The notes: generated from the sequence alone by a model not told the origin. 64,000 nucleotides of DNA from Bacillus sp. CH30_1T (GCF_008364765.1 NZ_VTUY01000004.1:186001-250000); one strand, 5' to 3'. Counted from the first letter of the stretch, positions 54,819-64,000 are shown. Program-made: numbers and translations.

Positions 54819-56987
54819 ATGAAAAAGATTTTAGTCTTGGCAGAAAAACCTTCTGTCGGTAGAGATATTGCCAAAGTACTTCAGTGTACGAAAAAAGGTA
54901 ATGGATTCTTAGAAGGAAACGACTATATCGTCACTTGGGCCCTGGGACATTTAGTCACATTAGCAGAGCCTGAAAGCTATGATGACCGCTACAAAGCATG
55001 GAAGCTTGAGGATTTACCCATGCTCCCTTCATCCCTTAATCTTGTAGTCATTAAGCAAACAGGGAAACAGTTTAGCTCAGTGAAAGCACAAATGAACCGT
55101 CCGGATGTCAAAGAAATCGTCATTGCCACTGATGCCGGCCGGGAAGGGGAGCTTGTTGCCCGCTGGATCATTGAAAAAGCCCGGGTAAATAAACCGTTGA
55201 AACGATTATGGATTTCATCTGTCACCGATAAGGCAATAAAAGACGGATTCAATAAACTGAGAGATGCTAAAAAATACGAAAACCTATATGCAGCTGCCCA
55301 AGCGAGATCTGAAGCCGATTGGTATGTGGGAATGAATGCAACCAGGGCTTTGACTACCAAGCACAATGCACAGTTATCATGTGGACGTGTCCAAACACCT
55401 ACGTTAAGCATCATTGCTCAGAGGGAAGAAGAAATCAGGAACTTTAAACCACAAACTTATTATGGCATACAGGCTACAACGGATTGCGGTACGTTTATTT
55501 GGTCAAACCGTAAAAATAAAGATACGAAAACATTTTCGAAAGAAGAAATAACAAGCGTCATGAAATTATTGAAGGACAAAAAGGAAATCACTATTCAGTC
55601 AGTAAAAAAATTACAAAAGAAAAATCACGCTCCTTCTTTATATGATTTAACAGAATTGCAAAGAGATGCCCATAAAATCTTTGGCTACTCTGCTAAAGAA
55701 ACACTATCCATTATGCAGAAATTGTACGAGCAACATAAATTAGTAACTTATCCAAGAACAGATAGTAAACATTTATCCAGCGATATGGTCGCTACATTGA
55801 AGGACAGATTGAAAGCAGTGAGCGTACAACCTTATCGTAAAATGGCTCATCTAGCGTTGCAGAGTTCAAAACAACTTTCAAAAGCATATGTTGATGACCA
55901 AATGGTGACGGATCACCATGCCATTATACCGACGGAGGAGACACCTTTCCTCCAAAGGTTACAGGACCGTGAAAGAAAGATATATGATCTAGTCGTGAAA
56001 CGCTTCTTAGCTGTATTCTATCCTCCACATCTGTATGAACAAACGACTGTAGAAGCCTCGATTGGTACTGAAACCTTTCAGACGAAAGGAAAGCGGATTG
56101 TAGAAATCGGATGGAAAGAAGTATATGATTTTGATTCAGAAAAAGATCAATTGCTGTTAAAAATGGAAGAAGGGGGTATGTTTGCTGTTCTGGCAATAAA
56201 AGAAACAGAAGGGCAAACCAATCCTCCCGGCCGTTTTAATGAAGGAACACTTCTATCCGCAATGGAAAACCCAAAAAAATTCATGAAAGAAAGCAACAAA
56301 GATCTACTTGACACCATACATGAAGCCGGGGGACTGGGTACAGTTGCGACAAGGGCAGATATTATTGAAAAGCTTTTTAACTCAGGAGTGATTGAACCGA
56401 AAGGAAAAGAAATTGTTATTACGTCAAAAGGAAAGCAATTATTGGAATTGGCACCTCTTGAATTACAATCCCCGAGCCTTACAGCAGAGTGGGAGCAAAA
56501 GCTTGAAAAAATCGCAAATGGATCTCTAAATAAACAAGAATTTATAAAAGAGATTAAAGATTATACAAATAAGTCGGTTAATGAAATTAAAAACTCTACT
56601 AAGAAATTCTCTCATGATAATCTAACTGGAACGAAATGTCCTGACTGTGGGAATCTCATGCTGGAAATAAAGAATAAGCATGGTAAGAAATTGGTCTGTC
56701 AAGATCGCGAGTGCGGTCACCGGAAAAATATTAGCAAAAAAACGAACGCGCGTTGCCCTAATTGCCATAAACGATTAGATCTAAGAGGAGAAGGGGAAGG
56801 GCAGATGTTCACATGTGTGTGCGGACATAGAGAGAAACTTTCAACCTTTAATGATCGCAGAAAAAAAGAAAAGAATAGCAAAGCAACCAAAAGGGATGTA
56901 AATAAGTATTTGAAAACACAGCAGAAAGATGAGCCGGTCAACACTGCATTAGCCGACGCATTGGCTAAATTAAAACTGGATCAGTAA
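54819..56987 (+). CDS. topB: DNA topoisomerase III
   Basis: A 722-aa type IA topoisomerase. The Toprim domain has LVLAEKPSVGRDIAK and TDAGREGELVA; the active tyrosine is in LVTYPRTDSKHL. The C-terminus has two zinc-binding modules (CPDCGNLMLE..CQDRECGH and CPNCHKRLDL..CVCGH). It relaxes and decatenates DNA. Length matches Bacillus TopB. Confidence 0.95.
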   Translation: MKKILVLAEKPSVGRDIAKVLQCTKKGNGFLEGNDYIVTWALGHLVTLAEPESYDDRYKAWKLEDLPMLPSSLNLVVIKQTGKQFSSVKAQMNRPDVKEIVIATDAGREGELVARWIIEKARVNKPLKRLWISSVTDKAIKDGFNKLRDAKKYENLYAAAQARSEADWYVGMNATRALTTKHNAQLSCGRVQTPTLSIIAQREEEIRNFKPQTYYGIQATTDCGTFIWSNRKNKDTKTFSKEEITSVMKLLKDKKEITIQSVKKLQKKNHAPSLYDLTELQRDAHKIFGYSAKETLSIMQKLYEQHKLVTYPRTDSKHLSSDMVATLKDRLKAVSVQPYRKMAHLALQSSKQLSKAYVDDQMVTDHHAIIPTEETPFLQRLQDRERKIYDLVVKRFLAVFYPPHLYEQTTVEASIGTETFQTKGKRIVEIGWKEVYDFDSEKDQLLLKMEEGGMFAVLAIKETEGQTNPPGRFNEGTLLSAMENPKKFMKESNKDLLDTIHEAGGLGTVATRADIIEKLFNSGVIEPKGKEIVITSKGKQLLELAPLELQSPSLTAEWEQKLEKIANGSLNKQEFIKEIKDYTNKSVNEIKNSTKKFSHDNLTGTKCPDCGNLMLEIKNKHGKKLVCQDRECGHRKNISKKTNARCPNCHKRLDLRGEGEGQMFTCVCGHREKLSTFNDRRKKEKNSKATKRDVNKYLKTQQKDEPVNTALADALAKLKLDQ

Positions 56988-56994
56988 TTTTTTT

Positions 56995-57038
56995 ATAGGG
57001 ATGACTCCCTATTTTAGGAGTCATCCCTATCTTTTTTT
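56995..57038 (+). terminator. Rho-independent terminator of topB
   Basis: ATAGGGATGACTCC pairs perfectly with GGAGTCATCCCTAT and is followed by seven T. Confidence 0.92.
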
Positions 57039-57088
57039 GATTATAATTGATAGAATATTTGTAATTATGTAAAAATGAGGTGAGTGTG

Positions 57089-57607
57089 ATGACATCAATA
57101 ACCATTCAAGAATTTTTTGAAGCAATCGAAAAAGGTGACAAAGAAACAGTAGAGCAGTCATTGAGAAATGATACAAATCTTTGCAACGCAGATAATGAAC
57201 AAGGTTTAATAGCATTAGGGGTGGCTGCACATTTTGGTCATAGGGAGATCGTTGAGCTTCTGCTGAATTTTGGTGCGGATATCAATTCCTTCTCAAATTC
57301 GAAAGTTTCTTACATTCCTTCTAATACGGCTTTACATGCTGGAATAGCCGGGAAAGCCTCTAAAGAACTGTTGGAATTTTTACTAAAACAAGGAGCGAAT
57401 GTAAATCAACCCGATTCATCAGGGCACACACCGTTACATATTGCTGCTTTCGACGGAAGTGAAGAAATTGTAGCCCTGTTACTGGCTCACGGAGATGGAC
57501 AAGAAATACCAGGAAATGACCGTACTCCATTGGATATTGCAAGGGAAAGGAATAATAAAGAATTTTTAAAAGCTCATGAAGAATTTGTAAAAGGAAAAGT
57601 ACAGTAG
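57089..57607 (+). CDS. Ankyrin-repeat protein
   Basis: A 172-aa cytoplasmic protein with about four ankyrin repeats; clear units are GLIALGVAAHFGHREIVELL and GHTPLHIAAFDGSEEIVALL. Ankyrin repeats bind proteins; no other domain is present. ATG 57089 follows AGGTGAGTG; in-frame GTG 57080 is an alternative. It stands alone after topB. Confidence 0.85.
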   Translation: MTSITIQEFFEAIEKGDKETVEQSLRNDTNLCNADNEQGLIALGVAAHFGHREIVELLLNFGADINSFSNSKVSYIPSNTALHAGIAGKASKELLEFLLKQGANVNQPDSSGHTPLHIAAFDGSEEIVALLLAHGDGQEIPGNDRTPLDIARERNNKEFLKAHEEFVKGKVQ

Positions 57608-57625
57608 CTTCCAGTATGTTTCATG

Positions 57626-57655
57626 CACCTCTTTTAAGGGGTGTATTTTATTTTT
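57626..57655 (+). terminator. Weak terminator after the ankyrin gene
   Basis: A six-pair stem CACCTC / GGGGTG is followed by TATTTTATTTTT. Confidence 0.5.
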
Positions 57656-57810
57656 GCTCTTTCTTTAAAAAAGAGTGTTGATTCAAGCAAAATGATTCTC
57701 TACATATGTATTATGTTATAAAACTTTTTTCAAATAATGTAATCACTTACATCATTGAAATAACAGACTTAAGTACAAATTTAATTTAGTTATTTATTCG
57801 GAATTAATAA

Positions 57811-57825
57811 TATTTTTAGAAAATT
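57811..57825 (+). promoter_or_regulatory. Possible CodY site upstream of cstA
   Basis: TATTTTTAGAAAATT differs from the CodY motif AATTTTCWGAAAATT at two positions. It is directly upstream of the -35 of the cstA promoter. Confidence 0.4.
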
Positions 57826-57828
57826 CTG

Positions 57829-57857
57829 TTGTTATTTGTCGTTTGTCGTATTAGAAT
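57829..57857 (+). promoter_or_regulatory. Sigma-A promoter of cstA
   Basis: TTGTTA (57829-57834), 17 nt and TAGAAT (57852-57857), 38 bp before the start codon. Confidence 0.6.
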
Positions 57858-57894
57858 AAACGATAAATTCATTTACTGAAGGGAGGACATCGTG

Positions 57895-59343
57895 ATGCTA
57901 ACATTTCTTGCATCCATCTGTATTCTAGTAGTAGGTTATTTCATTTATTCAAAGGTGGTAGAGAAGATTTTCAGTATTGATGATACTAATGTGACTCCTG
58001 CATACTCAAAGAAGGACGGCTTAGACTATATGCCCATGAGCTGGTGGAAAGCAAGCCTGGTTCAATTGTTAAACATTGCGGGGTTAGGTCCGATCTTCGG
58101 GGCAATTTTAGGTGCTTTGTATGGACCTGTAGCATTCCTATGGATTGTGATTGGCACCCTATTTGCTGGAGCGGTTCATGATTACTTTTCTGGAATGTTA
58201 TCTCTAAGGCATAATGGAGCTCAGTTTCCTTCAATCGTAGGAAAATATTTAGGTAAACCTCTACAATCCGTTATGAACATTTTATCAATTGTGCTGATGA
58301 TTCTCGTAGCCGCCGCTTTTACGTCAGGCCCTGCACAACTAATGGCAGAGGTGACACCGCTTAATTTTATGACGTCTCTTGTCATTATTTTTACATACTT
58401 TCTCATTGCGACTGTCTTACCGATTAATAAGATTATTGGAAAGGTTTATCCGTTCTTTGGAGCCATCCTTATCTTTATGGCAGTGGCGATTGGAATTGGG
58501 TTGTTTTTCTTTGAACATCCAGTCCCAAATCTAACATTTGAAAACTTACATCCAAATGATTTACCTTTGTGGCCTTTGCTAATGGTTACCGTCTCATGCG
58601 GGGCAATCTCTGGATTCCATTCCACTCAAAGTCCCATCTTAGCCAGAACGTTAAAAAAAGAAAGTGAAGGGCGAAAAGTATTCTATGGAGCGATGGTGGC
58701 TGAAGGAATCATTGCATTGATCTGGGCTGCAGCAGGTATGGCATTCTTTAATGGAACAGCTGGACTTCAAGAAGCATTGGCAGCTGGCGGACCTGCTGGA
58801 GTGGTAAATGAAATCAGCAAAACGACGTTAGGCACGTTAGGTGGAGTTCTAGCCGTCCTGGGTGTAATCATCCTTCCAATCACAACAGGGGATACTGCGT
58901 TAAGATCATCAAGAATGATGCTTGCTGATTTAATTAATGATATACGTAAGAAAGATGTTGAAGGGAAATGGCTGCCGGTCTTGTTAGTTATTCCGGTGGC
59001 AGTCCCTACGTTTTTACTTACTCAAATTGACTATACCTTCCTGTGGAGATATGTTGGATGGTCCAACCAGGTAGTAGCAACCGTTATGTTGTGGACTGCT
59101 GCCATTTATTTATTACAACAGGCAAGATTCCACTGGATTTGCAGTATTCCTGCATTGTTTATGACAGGAGTTGTAAGCTCGTATATTTTTTACGCTCCAG
59201 AAGGTTTTGGTCTTCCCTATTCAACAGCCATGATGATTGGTTCCGCCATTTGGTTCGCTGTCTTGATTTGGTTTGTGGGACAAGTAGTAAAATACAGACC
59301 ACTCAGGAAACAATTACTAGAGATGAAGTCAGTAAGTTCATAA
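57895..59343 (+). CDS. cstA: CstA-family peptide/pyruvate transporter
   Basis: A 482-aa membrane protein with many hydrophobic segments. CstA motifs are visible: QLLNIAGLGPIFGAI, VHDYFSGMLSLRHNG, TSGPAQLMAEVTPLN, and GFHSTQSPILARTL. Family members import peptides or pyruvate during carbon limitation. ATG 57895 follows GGGAGGACATC; GTG 57892 is an alternative. It is a monocistronic unit with promoter and terminator. Confidence 0.92.
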   Translation: MLTFLASICILVVGYFIYSKVVEKIFSIDDTNVTPAYSKKDGLDYMPMSWWKASLVQLLNIAGLGPIFGAILGALYGPVAFLWIVIGTLFAGAVHDYFSGMLSLRHNGAQFPSIVGKYLGKPLQSVMNILSIVLMILVAAAFTSGPAQLMAEVTPLNFMTSLVIIFTYFLIATVLPINKIIGKVYPFFGAILIFMAVAIGIGLFFFEHPVPNLTFENLHPNDLPLWPLLMVTVSCGAISGFHSTQSPILARTLKKESEGRKVFYGAMVAEGIIALIWAAAGMAFFNGTAGLQEALAAGGPAGVVNEISKTTLGTLGGVLAVLGVIILPITTGDTALRSSRMMLADLINDIRKKDVEGKWLPVLLVIPVAVPTFLLTQIDYTFLWRYVGWSNQVVATVMLWTAAIYLLQQARFHWICSIPALFMTGVVSSYIFYAPEGFGLPYSTAMMIGSAIWFAVLIWFVGQVVKYRPLRKQLLEMKSVSS

Positions 59344-59355
59344 CGATTATCGACA

Positions 59356-59391
59356 AAAACAGCCTTTTAAGTAGAGAAGGCTGTTTTTTTT
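59356..59391 (+). terminator. Rho-independent terminator of cstA
   Basis: AACAGCCTT pairs with AAGGCTGTT, followed by eight T. Confidence 0.9.
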
Positions 59392-59601
59392 AGGATAAGT
59401 TCAAATGGTCTTGCACAGACCTTTAGGAATGAGCAGGAATGAATCATGAGGGAGGTCTGTATTATTTGTCGATTGAAAACTGAATTTTTTAAAGATTAAA
59501 ACAAATCATTCTACAAAATTCGTAATGGAAGTATGCTACCTTAAGAGAAACCATTCATTTTATTGAATGTACATAATGACAAATTAGGGACGTAGTTAGT
59601 G

Positions 59602-59628
59602 TTACAGAATGTATAGTGCATTCTGTAA
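59602..59628. repeat. Perfect inverted repeat upstream of the pyrimidine degradation operon
   Basis: TTACAGAATG (59602-59611) and CATTCTGTAA (59619-59628) are 10-bp arms around TATAGTG, with outer GTACAT/ATGTAC half-sites at 59569-59574 and 59629-59634. A likely operator for a local regulator not in the window. The rest of the 429-bp spacer shows only the cre site and no gene. Confidence 0.55.
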
Positions 59629-59722
59629 ATGTACGAGTTAAAATAAAGTGAAAATACTTAAAATTCAGATTTTTATTCAGGTTAGTGAAATCTAGTAAGT
59701 GTGGACCAATGGAGCAAAAAAA

Positions 59723-59737
59723 ATGAAAGCGCTTACT
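59723..59737 (+). promoter_or_regulatory. Catabolite-response element (CcpA site)
   Basis: ATGAAAGCGCTTACT matches WTGNAANCGNWNNCW at every fixed position. It lies 36 bp before the first start of the pyrimidine operon, a position suited to repression. Confidence 0.78.
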
Positions 59738-59772
59738 ATTTTATAAAATCTATTTGTGTAGGGGGTAATAAA

Positions 59773-60663
59773 ATGTCAGACTTGGTTAAAATTGGACTTA
59801 TTCAAGCTTCTCATGATGTAGATGGAAGTGAAGGGGTAGACGTCCATAAGGAGCAAGCGATCAAGAAACATGTGGAACTGGTAAGAGATGCAGCAAAAAA
59901 GGGAGCTCAAATCATTTGTTTACAGGAAATATTCTATGGTCCTTACTTTTGCTCCGAACAAAATCCAAAGTGGTATGACTCTGCTGAAGAAATACCAAAT
60001 GGCCCTACCACAATACAGTTTCAGGCGTTAGCCAAAGAGTTGGGTGTCGTCATTGTTCTACCAATCTATGAGAGAGAAGGAATAGCTACTTACTATAATA
60101 CGGCAGCCGTCATAGATGCAGATGGATCCTATCTCGGAAAATATCGAAAACAGCATATTCCACATGTTGGGGTTGGACAGGAAGGTTACGGATTCTGGGA
60201 GAAATATTACTTTAAACCAGGAAACCTCGGGTACCCGGTATTCGATACTGCTTACGCAAAAGTAGGGGTTTATATTTGTTATGACCGTCACTTCCCGGAA
60301 GGTGCCCGCTTATTAGGTTTAAAAGGGGCAGAAATTGTGTTCAATCCCTCTGCAACCGTAGCTGGTTTATCTGAATACTTATGGAAACTTGAGCAGCCAG
60401 CCCATGCGGTGGCAAACGGCTACTACTTAGGAGCTATTAATCGTGTTGGTTTTGAGGGTCCTTGGAATATGGGTGAATTTTACGGACAGTCCTATTTAGT
60501 CGATCCAAGAGGCAGCTTTGTTTCCATTGGAAGCAGAGATAGTGATGAGGTCATTATCGGTGAAATGAATAAGAAGCTATTACGTGAAGTCCGGGATACA
60601 TGGCAGTTCTATCGAGATCGCAGGCCTGAAACTTATAACGATATGACGGCTTTACTTCCTTAA
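59773..60663 (+). CDS. Nitrilase-superfamily carbamoyl-amide hydrolase (beta-ureidopropionase-like)
   Basis: A 296-aa nitrilase-fold amidase. The catalytic triad is visible: Glu in CLQEIFYGPYF, Lys in YRKQHIP and Cys in GVYICYDRHFPE. In the reductive pathway this enzyme would release beta-alanine from N-carbamoyl-beta-alanine. ATG 59773 follows TAGGGGGTAATA; an in-frame upstream start would overlap the cre site. It is the first gene of the operon with preT, preA and a dihydropyrimidinase gene. Confidence 0.87.
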   Translation: MSDLVKIGLIQASHDVDGSEGVDVHKEQAIKKHVELVRDAAKKGAQIICLQEIFYGPYFCSEQNPKWYDSAEEIPNGPTTIQFQALAKELGVVIVLPIYEREGIATYYNTAAVIDADGSYLGKYRKQHIPHVGVGQEGYGFWEKYYFKPGNLGYPVFDTAYAKVGVYICYDRHFPEGARLLGLKGAEIVFNPSATVAGLSEYLWKLEQPAHAVANGYYLGAINRVGFEGPWNMGEFYGQSYLVDPRGSFVSIGSRDSDEVIIGEMNKKLLREVRDTWQFYRDRRPETYNDMTALLP

Positions 60664-60755
60664 TAAGTTGAGGCTGACGGTGAACCATCATTGTCGGCCA
60701 TGGTGTGTTTAATAGGTAATGGAAAATAATTGGAAATAAAGAGGGGGAAGTCAGT

Positions 60756-62111
60756 TTGTCTAACACACTTTCGTTACTCAATCTTGAGAATAATTTTCTT
60801 GAAGCCAATGAGGGTTTGACCAATAGGGAAGCAGTGGAGGAAGCAAACCGCTGCTTGTATTGTTATGATGCTCCGTGCATAAGAGCTTGTCCCACTAGCA
60901 TTGATATACCTTCATTTATTAAAAAGATTGCATCCGGGAACTTGAAAGGATCGGCAAAAACAATCATGTCTGCAAATCCAGTGGGTGCGAGCTGCTCACG
61001 TGTCTGTCCGACAGATGAGCTTTGTGAAGGGGCTTGTGTACTGAATCATTCTACAAAGCCAATCATGATTGGTGATCTGCAGCGATATGCAACAGATTGG
61101 GCAAGACATAACGAAACAGTGCTATTTGAAGCAGGGGAGCCAAACGGAATTAATGTAGGGATTATCGGAGGGGGACCAGCCGGCCTATCGGCTGCAAGGG
61201 AACTTGCACGCTTAGGATATGAAGTAACAATATACGAGGCGGAAAATGAAGCTGGAGGCTTAAATACTTATGGAATCGTATCTTTCCGACTACCTCAGAG
61301 CATATCTTACTGGGAAGTGGAGCAGGTAAAGAAATTGAATGTCGATATTCGAACCAATGTAAAAGTTGGTCAAGACATATCTGCAGATGAAATCGTAGAG
61401 ACCCATGATTTTGTCATCCTGGCAGCAGGAATGTCCCATGTTCCGGATTTGAAAATTGAAGGAGAAGACTTAAGAGGTGTTCATGACGCCATTGAATTTG
61501 TTAAGGCAACGAAAAGTGGCAGGCTGACGCAAGACTATGTAGGCAAAAAAGTGGTGGTGATTGGGGCGGGAAATACAGCCATTGATGGAGCCACCTGTTC
61601 CGTCCGCTTAGGAGCAGACAATGTAAAAATCTTATACCGACGTACTCAGGAAGAAATGACGGCTTATGATTTTGAATACGAGTTTGCAAAACAGGATGGC
61701 GTAGAATTCCGCTGGCTAACGGCACCTCAGCGAATTATAGGGAATGATGCGGGAGAAGTAACGGGGATCGAATGCATCAAGATGAAGTTAGGAGAGCCTG
61801 GTGAAGATGGAAGAAGACGTCCGATTCCTGTCAAAGATTCACAGTTTGTGCTTCCTGTTGACGCTGTCATTAAGGCGATCGGCCAAACTCGTCATCTATC
61901 ACTTATTGAACAATTTGGACTGGAGCATTCAGACGGTGTTGTACAGGTTAATCGAGACACCTTCCAAACCTCTAATCCAAAGATTTTCGCCTGTGGAGAC
62001 GTTGTTTTTGGAAAGGGAGTAGGTGAGGCAATGGTCGTTACGGCTGCAGAGCAAGGAAAACTTGCCGCCTATCATTTACACGCACAATTGGCTAATGTCC
62101 ACTTGAATTAA
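60756..62111 (+). CDS. preT: NAD-dependent dihydropyrimidine dehydrogenase subunit PreT
   Basis: A 451-aa flavoprotein. The N-terminus holds eight Cys for two [4Fe-4S] clusters (CLYCYDAPCIRACPTSID; CSRVCPTDELCEGAC). It has two FAD/NAD(P) Rossmann motifs (VGIIGGGPAGLSAAREL; VVVIGAGNTAIDGATC) and ends with CGDVVFGKGVGEA. It passes electrons from NADH to PreA. The TTG start has GAGGGGGAAGTC upstream. The gap of 92 bp to the previous gene has no terminator. Confidence 0.93.
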   Translation: MSNTLSLLNLENNFLEANEGLTNREAVEEANRCLYCYDAPCIRACPTSIDIPSFIKKIASGNLKGSAKTIMSANPVGASCSRVCPTDELCEGACVLNHSTKPIMIGDLQRYATDWARHNETVLFEAGEPNGINVGIIGGGPAGLSAARELARLGYEVTIYEAENEAGGLNTYGIVSFRLPQSISYWEVEQVKKLNVDIRTNVKVGQDISADEIVETHDFVILAAGMSHVPDLKIEGEDLRGVHDAIEFVKATKSGRLTQDYVGKKVVVIGAGNTAIDGATCSVRLGADNVKILYRRTQEEMTAYDFEYEFAKQDGVEFRWLTAPQRIIGNDAGEVTGIECIKMKLGEPGEDGRRRPIPVKDSQFVLPVDAVIKAIGQTRHLSLIEQFGLEHSDGVVQVNRDTFQTSNPKIFACGDVVFGKGVGEAMVVTAAEQGKLAAYHLHAQLANVHLN

Positions 62112-62134
62112 GATTGTCCTAGGGGGGGAAACTC

Positions 62135-63421
62135 ATGGCAAATTTAAACATTGATTTAGCAGGAATAAAATCACCAAATCCATTTTGGCTGGCGTCCGCA
62201 CCACCAACGAACTCAGGATACCAGGTACAAAGAGCATTCGAGGCAGGTTGGGGCGGTGCAGTATGGAAAACGTTAGGGGAGCCCATTATAAATGTATCTT
62301 CAAGGTTCGCAGCTGTAAGTTTTAATGGACAAAAAGTAGCAGGGTTCAATAATATCGAACTCATTACCGATCGACCATTAGAAGTGAATCTGAAGGAAAT
62401 CTATGAAACAAAAAAACGGTTTCCGAATCATGCAATCATTGCATCATTAATGGTAGAGCCTAAACAAGAAAAGTGGCATGAAATCGTAAAGAAGGTTGAA
62501 GACGTCGGTGTTGATGGGCTAGAGCTGAATTTTGGATGCCCACACGGAATGGCTGAACGGGGAATGGGATCTGCGTCCGGTCAGGTACCAGAACTCGTCG
62601 AGAAACAAACTTTTTGGGCGAAAGAGGTGGCCAGGACACCTGTAATTGTAAAATTGACACCAAACATTACAGATATTACTGTCACAGCTGAAGCGGCTGT
62701 CCGGGGTGGAGCGGATGCAGTAAGTATGATCAATACAATCAACAGTTTAGCAGGTGTTGATCTGGATTCTTGGAATACCATTCCTCATGTAGCCGGAAAA
62801 GGTGCTCATGGAGGTTATTGCGGACCTGCAGTGAAGCCAATTTCATTGAACATGGTTGCAGAATGCGCCAGAAATCCACGGATCAACGTTCCGATTTCAG
62901 GAATGGGAGGAGTTTCCAATTGGCAGGATGCCGTCGAATTTATGCTTATGGGAGCATCGGGGGTTCAGGTATGCACTGCTGCTATGCATCACGGTTTTAG
63001 AATTGTCGAGGATATGCTTGATGGCTTAAATAATTATTTGGATGAAAAAGGGATTGCTTCAGTCCAGGATATCGTCGGGAAATCAGTGCCGAGATTTTCT
63101 GATTGGGGAAATCTTGATCTTAATTATAGTGTTGTGGCAAAAATCAACACGGATGTTTGTATTAACTGTAATAAGTGTCATATTGCTTGTGAGGATACTT
63201 CTCATCAATGCATTGACATGCTGAAAGACCCTAAAGGAAACAGCTATTTAAAAGTGCGGGAAGAAGATTGTGTCGGGTGTAATTTATGTTCGATTGTATG
63301 TCCGGTTGATGGAGCTATTGACATGATAGAGGTTCCAAGTGGCCATATGCCAATGACATGGAATGAACGTCAGGCAGTAGTAGGTAACCTATCCGAAGCT
63401 AAAGTAAACGCGGCGAAATAA
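62135..63421 (+). CDS. preA: NAD-dependent dihydropyrimidine dehydrogenase subunit PreA
   Basis: A 428-aa protein with an FMN-binding dihydroorotate-dehydrogenase-like barrel (LELNFGCPHGMAERGMG, VPISGMGGV) followed by two ferredoxin-type clusters (CINCNKCHIACED, CVGCNLCSIVCPVDG). With PreT it reduces uracil and thymine to dihydropyrimidines. The ATG has CTAGGGGGGG upstream. Confidence 0.95.
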   Translation: MANLNIDLAGIKSPNPFWLASAPPTNSGYQVQRAFEAGWGGAVWKTLGEPIINVSSRFAAVSFNGQKVAGFNNIELITDRPLEVNLKEIYETKKRFPNHAIIASLMVEPKQEKWHEIVKKVEDVGVDGLELNFGCPHGMAERGMGSASGQVPELVEKQTFWAKEVARTPVIVKLTPNITDITVTAEAAVRGGADAVSMINTINSLAGVDLDSWNTIPHVAGKGAHGGYCGPAVKPISLNMVAECARNPRINVPISGMGGVSNWQDAVEFMLMGASGVQVCTAAMHHGFRIVEDMLDGLNNYLDEKGIASVQDIVGKSVPRFSDWGNLDLNYSVVAKINTDVCINCNKCHIACEDTSHQCIDMLKDPKGNSYLKVREEDCVGCNLCSIVCPVDGAIDMIEVPSGHMPMTWNERQAVVGNLSEAKVNAAK

Positions 63422-63437
63422 TTCTGGAGGTATGGAA

Positions 63438-64000
63438 ATGAATAAAATTATTCAAAATGGAACCATTGTTACGGCAACAGACACATATAAAGCGGATGTG
63501 CTTTTACAAAATGGGAAAATCTCAGCTATAGGTAAAGGGTTTGATACTAGCAATGCGGAAATTATTGACGCGAAAGGAAAGTACATTTTTCCAGGTGGGA
63601 TCGATCCCCATACTCATCTGGAAATGCCCTTCGGTGGGACGGTATCAAAGGATGATTTCGAGAGTGGAACCATTGCAGCAGCGTTTGGAGGAACGACGAC
63701 ACTCATTGATTTCTGTTTGACCAATAAGGGAGAACCACTTCAAAATGCAATTGATACATGGCATGCGAAGTCTAAGGATAAAGCGGTGATCGATTATAGT
63801 TTCCATTTAATGATAGGGGAAATAAATCAAGATGTTCTATCACAGCTTCCTGAGGTAATGGATAAAGAGGGGATTACATCATTCAAAGTCTTTATGGCAT
63901 ATAAAAATGTATTCCAGGCAGACGATGAAACGCTATTTAGAACCTTAATAGCTGCGAAGGAATTAGGAGCACTCGTAATGGTACATGCAGAGAATGGCGA
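63438..64000 (+). CDS. Dihydropyrimidinase, N-terminal part (cut by right edge)
   Basis: A frame from ATG 63438 (GGAGG upstream) open to the end of the window, about 187 codons. It begins MNKIIQNGTIVTATDTYKAD and has GGIDPHTHLEMPFGG, the metal-binding HxH of the dihydropyrimidinase/hydantoinase family. It would convert dihydropyrimidines to N-carbamoyl-beta-amino acids, completing the pathway with preTA and the first gene. The C-terminal half is outside the window. Confidence 0.92.
   Translation, partial: MNKIIQNGTIVTATDTYKADVLLQNGKISAIGKGFDTSNAEIIDAKGKYIFPGGIDPHTHLEMPFGGTVSKDDFESGTIAAAFGGTTTLIDFCLTNKGEPLQNAIDTWHAKSKDKAVIDYSFHLMIGEINQDVLSQLPEVMDKEGITSFKVFMAYKNVFQADDETLFRTLIAAKELGALVMVHAENG

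Noticed and set aside
54989..55414. 141-aa minus-strand frame inside topB
   Set aside because: Antisense shadow of conserved TopB coding sequence without a ribosome site.

Overview
The window is chromosomal DNA from a spore-forming member of the Bacillaceae. The evidence is the gene content and order: rnjB-tepA-ylzJ-spoIIIE-ymfC, ymfF-ymfH-ymfI-ymfJ-ymfK-rodZ-pgsA-cinA-recA, rny-ymdB-spoVS, korA-korB and miaB-ricA-cotE are the conserved Bacillus core around recA. AT-rich spacers, strong Shine-Dalgarno sites and frequent GTG and TTG starts fit this. Genus and species cannot be fixed from the sequence alone. No rRNA, tRNA, insertion sequence, prophage or CRISPR array was seen.

Region 1 (1-27.5 kb) is core genome: RNase J2 (cut by the left edge), TepA, SpoIIIE, a GntR-family regulator next to a complete nucleoside-type ABC transporter (nupNOPQ-like), the YmfF/YmfH/YmfI set linked to EF-P modification, RodZ, PgsA, CinA, RecA with a LexA box, RNase Y, YmdB, SpoVS, a dipeptidase and a 2-oxoacid:ferredoxin oxidoreductase.

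Region 2 (27.5-50.3 kb) is an accessory block between korB and miaB/cotE. It carries three large coiled-coil proteins (two with exact-length tandem repeats), a Cys-rich protein with a Pro/Thr/Ser-rich N-terminus, a small JAMM-type metallopeptidase with a tiny upstream gene, five glycosyltransferases or glycan-associated proteins, and an operon that looks like a UDP-L-amino-6-deoxysugar pathway (UDP-L-QuiNAc or UDP-L-FucNAc type). It also carries a sulfate-activation operon (transporter, ATP sulfurylase, APS kinase, PAP phosphatase) with no PAPS reductase. Several transcription units are preceded by sequences matching sigma-K promoters (AC, 16-17 nt, CATANNNTA). I infer a mother-cell-expressed spore-surface glycan locus, perhaps making a sulfated glycan or glycoprotein. 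The function is not established.

Region 3 (50.3-64 kb) returns to core genes: miaB, ricA, cotE with candidate sigma-E and sigma-K promoters, a YeiH-type exporter, topB, an ankyrin-repeat protein and a CstA-family transporter. The last genes form a reductive pyrimidine degradation operon (carbamoyl-amide hydrolase, preT, preA, dihydropyrimidinase cut by the right edge), preceded by a catabolite-response element and a perfect inverted repeat.
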